From Achromobacter sp. ASV32 (GTDB lineage Bacteria > Pseudomonadota > Gammaproteobacteria > Burkholderiales > Burkholderiaceae_B), in NCBI RefSeq assembly GCF_016428805.1, contig NZ_JAELTJ010000012.1:16049-80048 (forward strand): a DNA stretch of 64,000 bases, in the 5' to 3' direction. Every line of letters begins with the position of its first letter. Position 1 is the first letter of the stretch. Of this stretch, positions 16,121 through 24,747 are shown piece by piece. The position numbers were made by a program, and so were the translations under genes. Under the pieces are notes generated by a model that saw only the letters and a list, made by a program, of their open reading frames with translations, ran no database searches and had not been told where the DNA came from.

Positions 16121-17434
16121 ATGGCAAGTAACAGTAATCCGTGTGGATTGTCGATCAGCACCATCGCCCAGTTGAACAGCGCGGTGGGTCAGCAGACGGC
16201 GGCGTTCCGCGTCGCTGTCGAGGTATGCAGGAACTACTCGAAGACGATCGCGCAGTCTACTTATGCAGGCAAGGCAGAGGCCGCCAGCATCCAGAAGAAC
16301 ACGGCAGAGCGCAACAAGAGCACGCAGGCGTTGGGCAAGGAAGTGCAGGCCAACCGTTCGGCCCAAGTCGAGCAGACGCTGGCCGACCTGAACCGTACCG
16401 GCGCGCTGCTGGGCGTGTCTTCCGAAGCCGGAAAGATGCGCTACGAAACGGAATCCGGCAAGTACGTGGGCGAGAGCGATCTCGACAAGGATCGATTGAT
16501 CGATGGCGCGACGCGGCTGGACAAGCTGCGCGAAGAAATGAAGATGCGCGCGTACATCGCCAATGTGAAGAATCCGAACGCGGCGGCCGAGGCAGAGAAG
16601 AGCCAGAAGATGGCGGCCCTGGATCAGGCGTTGCAGGACGGCACGTTGGACCAGAAAGCGTACGTCAAGGAAAGCCGAAGCCTCAGCGGCAAGAAAGAAG
16701 AACGCAGTTTCATGGAACAGCTGAACGACAAGCTGGTGGAATCTGCGCGCAACGGTGCAAACAAAATCCAGGACGTGCTGGGCACGAAGATGTATGACTT
16801 CGTGGCCGACAAGTTCGACAAGATGGGGCTGTCATTTCTGAACAACGTCGCCAAGATGGTGACGTCGGCAGCGTCGGCCAAGCTGATGGAGACGTTGCTT
16901 GGCAGCGACTTCATGAAGAACGAGAACGGCGGTGCACTGGGCGGCTGGATCAGCAAAGCGGGCACGTTCATTTCTGGTCTTTTCGGCGGGGGAATTTCCG
17001 TGGGAAGCAATTACGTTTCCGGCGGAACTGCGCTGTCGTCACTTGATGGGCTTTTCCCAAGTGCCAAAGGCAACGCCTTCACCAACGGCATGGTCAGCAG
17101 CCCGGTCGCCTTCCCGATGGGCGTCATGGGTGAAGCCGGCCCCGAAGCCATCATGCCGCTGCATCGCGGCTCGGATGGTTCGCTGGGCATCCGCGCGGCC
17201 TTCCCCAACGTGGCGGGTGACACTGGCCAGGTGGGCGGCGGCGTGTCCGTCAACGTCTACGTACAGGACGGCAACGTCAATACCGAAACCGAATCGGGCG
17301 AGGGCGGCTGGAAGCAGTTCGGCCAGCAGATCGGCGAATACGTCAACCAGTTGGTCGACCGTCGTATGACGCAGTCGTACCGCCAGGGCGGTTTGGCCTG
17401 GCAGGCCAGTAACAACCGTTTAGCAGGGGCATGA
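16121..17434 (+). CDS. Short tail tape measure protein (lambda H-like)
   Basis: A 437-residue protein in the tape measure position. The N-terminal half is predicted alpha-helical and rich in Ala, Gln, Glu and Lys (EQTLADLNRTGALLG, KMAALDQALQDGTLDQ). A hydrophobic stretch (KMGLSFLNNVAKMVTSAASAKLMETLLG) follows, then a Gly-rich region. The C-terminus has the conserved tape measure ending: AFTNGMVSSPVAFPMGVMGEAGPEAIMPLHR and GGVSVNVYVQDGNV. Tape measure length sets tail length. At 437 residues it is well below the 700 or more usual for lambda-like phages, so the tail would be very short or the gene has lost internal sequence. The stop overlaps the next start (ATGA). Confidence 0.78.
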   Translation: MASNSNPCGLSISTIAQLNSAVGQQTAAFRVAVEVCRNYSKTIAQSTYAGKAEAASIQKNTAERNKSTQALGKEVQANRSAQVEQTLADLNRTGALLGVSSEAGKMRYETESGKYVGESDLDKDRLIDGATRLDKLREEMKMRAYIANVKNPNAAAEAEKSQKMAALDQALQDGTLDQKAYVKESRSLSGKKEERSFMEQLNDKLVESARNGANKIQDVLGTKMYDFVADKFDKMGLSFLNNVAKMVTSAASAKLMETLLGSDFMKNENGGALGGWISKAGTFISGLFGGGISVGSNYVSGGTALSSLDGLFPSAKGNAFTNGMVSSPVAFPMGVMGEAGPEAIMPLHRGSDGSLGIRAAFPNVAGDTGQVGGGVSVNVYVQDGNVNTETESGEGGWKQFGQQIGEYVNQLVDRRMTQSYRQGGLAWQASNNRLAGA

Positions 17435-17775
17435 GCATGGCAATCGAAACCTTCAACTGGTCCCCGCGGCCTAACCCGGTCGGCACGTTCAAGGACCGCA
17501 CCCTGCGGGTGCAGTTCGGCGACGGCTACGAGCAAGAGGTGGCGGACGGCATACACACCGTGTCGCAGTCCTGGCCGTTGCAGTTCGTCGGCGACGAAAC
17601 CTATGTGCGGCCCATTCTGGACTTCGTGAACCGGCACAGCGGCGGCAAGTCGTTCGCCTGGACGCCGCCGCTGGGTGACGAGGGCCGCTACAAGGCACGG
17701 TCCCTGTCGGTGCAACCGATGGGCGCCAATATGTACACGCTCGCGGTCACGTTCGAACAGACGGCGATCCCCTGA
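17431..17775 (+). CDS. Minor tail protein M-like
   Basis: A 114-residue protein matching lambda gpM, a component of the tail tip complex. It shows the family pattern IETFNWSPRPNPVGTF, LRVQFGDGYEQEVADGI, QSWPLQFVG, then FVNRHSGGKSFAWTPPLGDEGRYKARSL and a closing YTLAVTFEQ. Its start overlaps the tape measure stop (ATGA), with a second possible ATG six bases later. It follows H directly, as in lambda. The next conserved tip gene (L-like) is separated from it by the broken fibre-like gene. Confidence 0.85.
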   Translation: MSMAIETFNWSPRPNPVGTFKDRTLRVQFGDGYEQEVADGIHTVSQSWPLQFVGDETYVRPILDFVNRHSGGKSFAWTPPLGDEGRYKARSLSVQPMGANMYTLAVTFEQTAIP

Positions 17776-17815
17776 TCGCCCGGGGCGACCTGACCGGACA
17801 AGAAATAAAGGCACT

Positions 17816-18303
17816 ATGGAAAACCTCGAAATCATCAATATCGGCGCCATGCCCAACGACCGGCAGGGCGACCCCAACCGCGATGCGTTCGCCAAAATCA
17901 ACGCCAACGCCAAGAAGCTGAAGGTGGGCGTGGAAGCCGCCGAGGCCGCGGCCATCGTGGCCCAGGCCGCCGCGGCCGCGGCCGCGCAAGCGCAGCGTGA
18001 CGCGGACCGGGCCGGCCTGGATGCCACCGCCGCGCAATCGACCGCGGATGCTGGCGTGGCGGTGGCTGCCCGCGCGCAGGCGACGTGACCAGCGTGGCCT
18101 CGTGGGTGACCTCGGGCGCTGGCGCCAGCGGCCCGTTCGGCGGGTGAGGCGGCGCTCGTGCCAACCGCTACGAGCAGATGGGCGGCATTCCCGCCTATGG
18201 CCACGGCGCGGGCGGGGGCGGAGGCACGACACCCGCCGGTGCGCAAGGCGCTGGCGGACCCGGCGGCGCCGGCGCAGGAGGCTTCGCCAGATTCTATTGG
18301 TAA
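17816..18303 (+). pseudogene. Broken fibre-like gene with glycine-rich end
   Basis: The ATG at 17816 opens a 90-residue frame: MENLEIINIGAMPNDRQGDP, the same N-terminal motif as the large fibre at 24748, followed by an Ala-rich coiled stretch (EAAAIVAQAAAAAAAQAQRD). It stops at 18086-18088. In another frame the sequence goes on as VTSVASWVTSGAGASGPFGG, a TGA at 18145-18147, then GGARANRYEQMGGIPAYGHG and a Gly-rich run ending GGFARFYW and a stop at 18301-18303. A frameshift and a nonsense change would restore one protein of about 160 residues with a fibre N-terminus and a glycine-rich tip. Its place between the M-like and L-like genes is unusual. The 90-residue product may still be made. Confidence 0.6.
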
Positions 18304-18372
18304 GGCCAGGGTCTGTGGGCAGGCCCTGGCACCGCCCAACCGATTTCCGCGACGCGGAGGGAGATTTTAGAA

Positions 18373-19101
18373 ATGGGTATCAACGCAGACATACAAAAAC
18401 TGGAGCCGGGCGCCCTGGTCGAATTGTTCGAACTGGACGCCAGCGAGATCGGCGGCGCCGTGCAGCGCTTTCATGGCTACATGCAGGTGGGGCCGATCTA
18501 TTGGCAAGGCAAGCAGTACGACCCCTGGGCGATCCAGGCCGAGGGCTTCGAGCAGGTCGGTGAAGGCCAACAGCCATCGCCCACGCTGCGCGTTGGCAAT
18601 ATCGGCCAGGATGAGAAGGGCAACGCCGTCGTGGGCGTGATCTCGTCCCTGTGCATCCATCTGGATGACCTGGTGGGCGCCCGGGTGGTCGTGCGCCGCA
18701 CGCTGGGCAAGTACCTGGACGCGGCCAACTTCCCGCAGGGCAACCCCACCGCGGACCCGCAGGAAGAGCTGCCGCCCGAAGTCTGGATCGTGCAGCAAAA
18801 GACCGCGGAAACCGCCCAGGTGGTGGAGTTCTCGCTGTCCAGCGCGCTGGATTTCAACGGCCAGAAACTGCCCGACCGCCCGATCATCGCGGGCGTGTGC
18901 TCGTGGCTGCGCAAGGGCGGCTATCGCGGCCCGTATTGCGGCTACACCGGCAGCCGCATGTTCGACCTGGACGGCAAGCCCGTCAACGACCCGACGCAGG
19001 ACCGGTGTTCCGGCCTGATGTCGGATTGCAAGAAGCGCTTCGGCGAGTACGAAATCATCAACTTCGGCGGTTTTCCGTCCGCCGACCTGGTCAGGGGATA
19101 A
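18373..19101 (+). CDS. Minor tail protein L-like, Fe-S type
   Basis: A 242-residue tail tip protein of the lambda gpL family. The N-terminal half shows the conserved ELFELDASEIGG and FHGYMQVGPIYWQGKQYDPWAIQAEGF, the middle SSLCIHLDDLVGARVVVRRTL. The C-terminal domain carries four spaced cysteines (C176, C189, C212, C219; GVCSW, YCGYTG, DRCSG, SDCKK). In lambda gpL these ligate a 4Fe-4S cluster, so a cluster is likely here. It is followed by the K-like gene two bases after its stop. An upstream GGAGGGAG gives a strong ribosome site. Confidence 0.88.
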   Translation: MGINADIQKLEPGALVELFELDASEIGGAVQRFHGYMQVGPIYWQGKQYDPWAIQAEGFEQVGEGQQPSPTLRVGNIGQDEKGNAVVGVISSLCIHLDDLVGARVVVRRTLGKYLDAANFPQGNPTADPQEELPPEVWIVQQKTAETAQVVEFSLSSALDFNGQKLPDRPIIAGVCSWLRKGGYRGPYCGYTGSRMFDLDGKPVNDPTQDRCSGLMSDCKKRFGEYEIINFGGFPSADLVRG

Positions 19102-19103
19102 AC

Positions 19104-19883
19104 ATGCGCAAGAGCACGATGCAGGCCATCCGTGACCATGGCGTGGCGACGTATCCGCAGGAATGCTGCGGGCTGGTGGTCAAGGCCGGCCGCCGCGAAT
19201 GGTATGTGCCGTGCCGCAATACGGCGGCCAGCGAGGAGCAGTTCGTGATGTCGGCGCAAGACTATGCGGCGGCCGAGGAAAGCGGCAGGATCGTGGCCGT
19301 GGTGCATTCGCATCCGGATGCGGCGGCGATTCCCAGCGAAGCCGACCGGGTGGCCTGCGAGGCGTCGGGGCTGCCCTGGTACATCGTTGCCGTGGAAAAG
19401 CACCTGGACGGCCAGGTCAAGGCGGGAGAGATCCGTGGCTTTACGCCCGAAGGCTTCCAGGCGCCGCTGCTGGGCCGCCAGTTCGCCCATGGCGTGCTGG
19501 ACTGCTATTCCCTGGTGCGCGACTGGTACGCGCGGGAGCGCGGCATCGGCCTGCCCGACTTCGCCCGCGAAGACGGCTGGTGGGAAGCGGGCCGCGCCGG
19601 CGACCTGTACATGGACCATTACGCCGAAGCCGGGTTTCGGCCGTTGGCGGCCCACGAGACCATGACGCCGGGCGATGTGGTGATCATGCAGGTGCGGTCC
19701 GACCGGGCCAATCATGCGGGTGTTTTCATCGGTGCTGAACCGTTGAGCGAGGCACCGGGCTTGTTTCCGCTGCCGGACGCCATGCTGCACCATCTGTACG
19801 GGCGCGATTCCGAGCGGGTGGTGTATGGCGGATTCTGGCGCGAGGCGACCCGGGTGGTGCTGCGTCATGGAGAGCCGCGATGA
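19104..19883 (+). CDS. Tail tip protein K-like: JAMM plus NlpC/P60
   Basis: A 259-residue bifunctional hydrolase matching lambda gpK. Residues 1-105 form a JAMM/Mov34 metal-dependent isopeptidase-type domain with a complete motif: Glu20, then H68-x-H70-x7-S78-x2-D81 (VHSHPD...PSEAD). Residues ~120-259 form an NlpC/P60 peptidase with the catalytic Cys134 (VLDCYSLVRDWY) and His204 (NHAGVFIG). The NlpC domain of such proteins cleaves peptidoglycan peptides during tail assembly or cell entry. All key residues are present, so both domains appear active. The start is the ATG at 19104 behind AGGGG. The stop overlaps the I-like start (ATGA). Confidence 0.9.
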   Translation: MRKSTMQAIRDHGVATYPQECCGLVVKAGRREWYVPCRNTAASEEQFVMSAQDYAAAEESGRIVAVVHSHPDAAAIPSEADRVACEASGLPWYIVAVEKHLDGQVKAGEIRGFTPEGFQAPLLGRQFAHGVLDCYSLVRDWYARERGIGLPDFAREDGWWEAGRAGDLYMDHYAEAGFRPLAAHETMTPGDVVIMQVRSDRANHAGVFIGAEPLSEAPGLFPLPDAMLHHLYGRDSERVVYGGFWREATRVVLRHGEPR

Positions 19884-20485
19884 ACGACAAGACACGTTTG
19901 GTCCGCTTGTATGGCTGGTTGGGCGCGCGGTTCGGTCGGGAACACCGGCTGGCGGTCACCAGCCCGGCCGAGGCCGTGCGGGCGCTGTGCGTGTTGCTGC
20001 CCGGTTTTGAAAAGGCGCTGTCGGATAGTGAACAAAACGGCGTGCGCTTTGCGTGCTTTGCCGGTCGCCGTAATCTGTCGGAAGACGAATTGCGGCATCC
20101 GGTTGGCAGGGACACGATTCGCATTGCACCGATACTGGCCGGCGCCAAGAACGGCGGCGTGTTCCAGACCGTGCTGGGGGCGGTGCTGATCGCCGTGGCC
20201 GCGTTCTACGCGGGCGGCTTGGCGGCAGCGTTCCAGGCAGGCGGGCTGGTGCAGGCCACCGCGACGTTGGGCCTGTCGATGATGCTGGGCGGCATCGCCC
20301 AGATGCTGTCGCCCCAGCAACGCGTGCTAAGCGCCAGGGATGGCCCGGAAAACGGCGCGTCCTACAACTTCAACGGACCCGTGAACACGACGGCGCAGGG
20401 CAACCCCGTGCCGCTGCTTTACGGGGAAATGTTCGTCGGCAGCGCCACGATCTCCGCAGGTATCTATTCGGAAGACCACGTATGA
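19880..20485 (+). CDS. Tail assembly protein I-like, copy 1
   Basis: A 201-residue protein matching lambda gpI, needed for tail tip assembly and absent from the finished virion in lambda. It has a ubiquitin-like N-terminal region (LVRLYGWLGARFGREHRLAVTSPAEAVRALCVLLPGF), a central hydrophobic Gly/Ala helix pair (FQTVLGAVLIAVAAFYAGG), and the conserved C-terminus SPQQRVLSARDGP, NGASYNFNGPVNTTAQGNPVP and AGIYSED. It overlaps K on the left and J on the right, both by ATGA. A second, diverged copy lies at 27343. Confidence 0.85.
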   Translation: MNDKTRLVRLYGWLGARFGREHRLAVTSPAEAVRALCVLLPGFEKALSDSEQNGVRFACFAGRRNLSEDELRHPVGRDTIRIAPILAGAKNGGVFQTVLGAVLIAVAAFYAGGLAAAFQAGGLVQATATLGLSMMLGGIAQMLSPQQRVLSARDGPENGASYNFNGPVNTTAQGNPVPLLYGEMFVGSATISAGIYSEDHV

Positions 20486-23400
20486 AACAACGACATCGCA
20501 TCAGGAACAAGGCGCCCGCGGGCGCCTTTGCTTTTGGCGGCAAGCGGGCGGATGCGCGACAGGACGTCATCGGCCACAAGGGCAAGGGCGGCGGCGGCGG
20601 CCGCGCGCCGGTGGAATCGCCCGACAGCCTGCACAGCACGGCTTACGCGCGCGTCATCGACCTGCTCGGCGAGGGCGAGATCTACGGCCCCGTGCACGGC
20701 ATGGACAATGCCCTGCGCGACGTCTACCTGAACGGCACGCCCGTGGCCAACGAAGACGGCTCGCTGAACTTCACGGGGGCGTCGATCGACTTTCGCACGG
20801 GCACGCAGTTGCAGGATCCGCTGCCCGGCTTTCCGGCGTCGGAAAGCACCATCGGCATCAATGCCGAGCTGAAATCGAATCAGCCCTGGACGCGCCTGTT
20901 CACCAACCTGCAGGCGTCCGCCGTGCGCGTGACGCTGGCGGTCGAAGGGCTGAGCCGCGCGGACACCAAGAACGGCGACATCAATGGCTACCGCGTCGAA
21001 TACCTGATCGAGGTGAACACGGACGGCGCCGGCTACCAGGTGGTGCTGGCCACGGCGTTCGACGGCAAGACCACGCAGCGCTATACCCGCTCGCACCGCA
21101 TCGACCTGCCGCGGGCGCGCCAGGGCTGGAACATCCGGGTGCGCCGCATCACGCCCAATGCCAACAGCAACACGATCTCGGACCGCACGGTGGTGGATAC
21201 GGTCACGGAAATCATCGACGCCAAGCTGCGCTATCCGATGTCGGCCGTGGTCGGCATCAAGATCGATGCCTCGCAATTCCAGAGCATCCCGACCCGCGCC
21301 TATCATGTGCGCGGCCGCATCATCCGCGTGCCGTCCAACTACCATCCGGATCTGCGCAGCTACAACGGCGTGTGGGATGGCACCTTCAAGCTGGCCTGGA
21401 CCAACAACCCGGCCTGGGTATTCTACGACCTGATCAGCAATGACCGCTACGGTCTGGGTACCCGCGTGCCCGCGGGCTGGCTGGACAAGTGGGGCCTGTA
21501 CCAGATCGGCCGCTACTGCGACGAGATGGTCGACGACGGCTTTGGCGGCAAGGAACCGCGCTTCACCTGCAACGTCTACCTGCAACAGGCGGCCGACGCC
21601 TATCGCGTGGTGCAGGACTTCGCGTCCATCTTCCGCGGCATGGCCTACTGGGCCAACGCCGCGGTGTTCGCGTCGGCCGACATGCCCGGCGATCCGGTCT
21701 ACACCTTCTCGTCCGCCAACGTGGTCGAGGGCAAGTTCAACTACGTCGGATCGGCGCTGACGACCCGCTATACCGTGGCGCTGGTGTCCTGGAACGACAT
21801 GTCCGAAATGGGCCGCCAGAAGGTCGAGTACGTCGAAAGCCGTGAAGGCATCGCGCGCTACGGCATCCAGCAGGTGGAAGTCACCGGCTTTGGTTGCACC
21901 TCGCGCGGCCAGGCCCACCGCATCGGCAAGTGGATGCTGTTGACCTCCAACATGGAGACGCGCTCGGTCACCTTCTCGGTGGGCCTGGACGCCTGCCGCG
22001 TGCGGCCGGGCAGCGTCATCCGGGTGGCGGACCAGCACCTGGCCGGTCGCCGCATCGGCGGTCGCATTCGTGAAGGGTCGCTCAGCAAGATCACGGTCGA
22101 TGCCGAACTGGGCGTTCGGCCCGGCGACCGCCTGACGGTGAATCTGCCCAACGGCCTGTCGGAAACGCGCGTGGTCGCCACCGCGGTGGGCACGGGCCTG
22201 ACGGCGGACAACACGGTCTTCACGGTGGACTCCACCGAGCTGACCGCTGACCTGGTCGGCCTGCCGGGCACGGTGCTGCATATCACGGTGACCACGCCCT
22301 TCTCGCAGGCTCCCGAAGCCGAGTGTGTCTGGACACTGGAATCCGAGGCCCTGTCGACTCAGACCTTCCGCGTGCTGAGCGTGAAGCGCAAGGAAGGCCT
22401 GATCGCCGAGATCTCGGCGGTACAGCACGAACCGGGCAAGTTCGACAACGTGGACTTCGGCACGCGCCTGGATCCCAAGCCCATCACGGTGGTGCCGCCG
22501 TCCGTCCAGCCCGCGCCCACCAACATCCGCCTGGCGTCGCGTTCCGTGATCGACCAGGGCATGGCGCGGCACGTCGGGGTGATCAGTTGGGACGCGGCGG
22601 CTTCGGCCGTCGCCTACCAGGTGCAATGGCGCCGCGACAACTCTGACTGGGTCGAAGCGGGCCGTACCGGCGCGCTGACCCTGGAATTGCCGGACATCCG
22701 GGCCGGCGCCTACGTGGCGCGGGTGCGCGCCATCAATGTGGCGGACATCTCGTCGGTCTGGGTCAATTCCACCGAAACGCAGCTGGAGGGCGACATTGCG
22801 CCGCCGCCCGCGCTGGCCCTGCTGGCCGCCAAGCCGCTGGTGTTCGGCATCGACCTGCGCTGGGCCTTCCCCGAGGGTCGCTTCACGGCGCAACGCACCG
22901 AGATCTGGTACAGCGCGTCCAACGACCGTGCCAGCGCCATCAAGCTGGGTGACTATGCCTTCCCGCAAAGCGCCCACACCCTGATGGGGCTGTCGGCTGG
23001 CAAGCGCTTCTACTTCTGGGGCCGCATCGTCGCGCTCAATGGCGAGATCGGCGCCTGGTATCCGGGTGAGCAAGGCGTGATGGGGGAATCGAGCTGGGAA
23101 GCCAGCGAAATTCTGGAGTACCTGAATGGCAAGATCAGCCGCGATGAACTGGCCAAGGATCTGACCGGCACGATCGATGGCCTGACCACCGGCCTGGAAG
23201 CGACCCGCGCCGCGATTACCGCCGAGGAAATCAAACGCGAGGACGCAGACGGGGCGCTGGCTTCGCGCGTGGATACGGTGCTGGCGACGGCCAACGGCGC
23301 TGCCGCCGGGGTCGAGGAGGCTCGCTCGGCCCTGGTCGGGCTGGATGGCAAGCTGAAAGCCACCTGGAGCGTCAAGGCCCAGGTCACGCAGGACAACAAG

Positions 23401-24090
23401 GTCTACGCCGCCGGCATGTCGTTGGGGGCCTACAGCCAGCCCGACGGGCAAGTGCAGACATCGGTGTATTTCCTGGCTGACCGGTTGGCCTTGCTGAACC
23501 TGACCAATGGCGCGACGACCACCCCGTTCGTGATCGAGAACGGCCAGACCTTCATCAACGACGCGGTGATCGGCACGGGGCGGATCACCAACGCGATGAT
23601 CAGGAGTCTGGACGCGGGCAAGATCAGCGCAGGGTATATCAATGCCGACCGTCTTGACGCCAACGTGCTGGCAGCCAAGCTGGCGAACCTGAATACGGCG
23701 TACATCAGCACGGCGCATATCGGCGTGGCGCAGGTGGATACGTTGCGTATCGCGAGCGGCGCGGTGGTTATCAATAATTCGGCGACTTACAGCCTGGAAT
23801 GGGGGCGTTATTCGGGAACGAATACCGCCACGGTGTCCATCTACCTGAATGTGCCGGCCCGCTTGATGATGATGCAGAACCATGTTTTCGGATTGGGCGG
23901 GGGGAACTGGGGCGGTGAAGCGCCTCAAGGAACAATGACTTCAAACTTTGGCTTCAGCGGCATGGCGCAGGTATGGCTGAGCGATTTTCTGCAACCAGGA
24001 ACGTATTCGCTGACGATAACGTTTCCCAGGCCTTTCGACGGCTACGGCAACGCCAGGGGCAACGTGGCTCTTATGGGACTACTACGATGA
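20482..24090 (+). CDS. Host-specificity tip protein J-like
   Basis: A 1202-residue central fibre/tip attachment protein of the lambda gpJ family, which forms the tail tip and contacts the host receptor. Order: a basic Gly-rich start (RAPVESPDSLHSTAYARVIDLLGEGEIYGP), the tip domains with YPMSAVVGIKIDASQFQSIPTR and the conserved WVFYDLISNDRYGLG, a phage-tail domain (GFGCTSRGQAHRIGKWMLLTSN), a fibronectin type III-like segment from about residue 670 (VISWDAAASAVAYQVQWRRD), a helical region and a C-terminal domain of DUF1983 type (SVYFLADRLALLNLTNGATTTPFVIENGQTFINDAVI). The last ~130 residues differ in style and probably hold the specificity end. It starts in an ATGA overlap with I and ends in one with the next gene. 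Confidence 0.9.
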   Translation: MKQRHRIRNKAPAGAFAFGGKRADARQDVIGHKGKGGGGGRAPVESPDSLHSTAYARVIDLLGEGEIYGPVHGMDNALRDVYLNGTPVANEDGSLNFTGASIDFRTGTQLQDPLPGFPASESTIGINAELKSNQPWTRLFTNLQASAVRVTLAVEGLSRADTKNGDINGYRVEYLIEVNTDGAGYQVVLATAFDGKTTQRYTRSHRIDLPRARQGWNIRVRRITPNANSNTISDRTVVDTVTEIIDAKLRYPMSAVVGIKIDASQFQSIPTRAYHVRGRIIRVPSNYHPDLRSYNGVWDGTFKLAWTNNPAWVFYDLISNDRYGLGTRVPAGWLDKWGLYQIGRYCDEMVDDGFGGKEPRFTCNVYLQQAADAYRVVQDFASIFRGMAYWANAAVFASADMPGDPVYTFSSANVVEGKFNYVGSALTTRYTVALVSWNDMSEMGRQKVEYVESREGIARYGIQQVEVTGFGCTSRGQAHRIGKWMLLTSNMETRSVTFSVGLDACRVRPGSVIRVADQHLAGRRIGGRIREGSLSKITVDAELGVRPGDRLTVNLPNGLSETRVVATAVGTGLTADNTVFTVDSTELTADLVGLPGTVLHITVTTPFSQAPEAECVWTLESEALSTQTFRVLSVKRKEGLIAEISAVQHEPGKFDNVDFGTRLDPKPITVVPPSVQPAPTNIRLASRSVIDQGMARHVGVISWDAAASAVAYQVQWRRDNSDWVEAGRTGALTLELPDIRAGAYVARVRAINVADISSVWVNSTETQLEGDIAPPPALALLAAKPLVFGIDLRWAFPEGRFTAQRTEIWYSASNDRASAIKLGDYAFPQSAHTLMGLSAGKRFYFWGRIVALNGEIGAWYPGEQGVMGESSWEASEILEYLNGKISRDELAKDLTGTIDGLTTGLEATRAAITAEEIKREDADGALASRVDTVLATANGAAAGVEEARSALVGLDGKLKATWSVKAQVTQDNKVYAAGMSLGAYSQPDGQVQTSVYFLADRLALLNLTNGATTTPFVIENGQTFINDAVIGTGRITNAMIRSLDAGKISAGYINADRLDANVLAAKLANLNTAYISTAHIGVAQVDTLRIASGAVVINNSATYSLEWGRYSGTNTATVSIYLNVPARLMMMQNHVFGLGGGNWGGEAPQGTMTSNFGFSGMAQVWLSDFLQPGTYSLTITFPRPFDGYGNARGNVALMGLLR
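20509..20528 (+). repeat. Perfect 20-bp palindrome inside the J start
   Basis: Arms AAGGCGCCCG and CGGGCGCCTT form a perfect palindrome, followed by TGCTTTT. It lies nine codons into the J gene and encodes KAPAGAF. It looks like an intrinsic terminator or attenuator placed inside the coding sequence. Confidence 0.6.
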
Positions 24091-24458
24091 ACACATATTC
24101 ACTCTACGACTCGGATGGCCGTGTTTTCAGCGTGCTTTCCTTGCAGCAGGTTGACCAGTTGGAGCGGCTCGTTTCCATGAATGGCGCTGCAGGCTATATC
24201 GAGGGCGTAGTCGACCCCGAGACACAGTATGTCCAGGAAGGGCGAGTCGAATCCAGGCCGCCGGGCACGTCGATGCTGACCGGAAGCGTGCTTTCAGGAC
24301 TGCCCGTCCCCTGCGTGGTCAGTGTCAATCGCATGGAATACCCCTGCAACCAATCCAGCATCGAACTGGAGTTCGATCAACCGGGCCGCTACCGCATCGT
24401 GGTGCGCGCCTGGCCCCAAATCGACAAGGAGTTTGAAATTGAAAATCCGCCACTATGA
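24087..24458 (+). CDS. Small tail-cluster protein, unknown
   Basis: A 123-residue protein translated from an ATG that overlaps the J stop (ATGA). It reads MNTYSLYDSDGRVFSVLSLQQVD, contains YIEGVVDPETQYVQEGRVESRP, and closes with a beta-rich RYRIVVRAWPQIDKEFEIENPPL. Similar small proteins follow J or fibre genes in several phages of Burkholderiales, where they are annotated only as phage proteins. A role in fibre attachment or folding is suggested by position only. The next gene overlaps its end by 20 bases. Confidence 0.65.
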   Translation: MNTYSLYDSDGRVFSVLSLQQVDQLERLVSMNGAAGYIEGVVDPETQYVQEGRVESRPPGTSMLTGSVLSGLPVPCVVSVNRMEYPCNQSSIELEFDQPGRYRIVVRAWPQIDKEFEIENPPL

Positions 24459-24660
24459 ACCCTATGCGCCGCTGCGCGCGCGCGCCTATCCCGCCATTGG
24501 CGACCAGCTCGACGCGATCATGAAGTTCGCCGAGCATCTGCAACGCTCGGGCCAGAGCTTGCCTGACGAAGTCACGCAATGGGTCGCGCAATGCAACCAC
24601 GTGAAGCAGCGCTTTCCGAAGACTTCAGCCGACGTCGCTGAACCCGCTCTGCCCGCCTAG
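24439..24660 (+). CDS. Small tail-cluster protein with TTG start
   Basis: A 73-residue protein (KIRHYEPYAPLRARAYPAIG, then DQLDAIMKFAEHLQRSGQSLPDEVTQWVAQCNHVKQRFPK). The 'AYPAIGDQLDAI...W...C..VK..FPK' pattern is common in small proteins encoded next to phage tail fibres. I place the start at the TTG at 24439 because AAGGAG (24426-24431) lies seven bases before it; an earlier TTG at 24433 is too close to that site. It overlaps the preceding gene and is followed at once by a terminator, so it closes the J transcription unit. Confidence 0.65.
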   Translation: MKIRHYEPYAPLRARAYPAIGDQLDAIMKFAEHLQRSGQSLPDEVTQWVAQCNHVKQRFPKTSADVAEPALPA

Positions 24661-24672
24661 CGGGCTTTTTTT
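24651..24672 (+). terminator. Rho-independent terminator after the J unit
   Basis: GCCCGC-cta-GCGGGC followed by seven T. The 5' arm overlaps the end of the small gene at 24439. It separates the J unit from the fibre gene at 24748, so the fibre may need its own promoter or read-through. Confidence 0.8.
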
Positions 24673-24747
24673 CGTCTCGCCACGCCGCCGCTTGGGGATG
24701 CTGTCTTTTGCATCCGGGCGGCCCGGGGCTATTTCGACCCACGGACC

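Noticed and set aside
20464..23928. 1154-codon minus-strand frame opposite the J-like gene
   Set aside because: The plus-strand J protein is well conserved; the antisense frame is His/Arg/Val-rich low-information sequence typical of GC-rich shadows.
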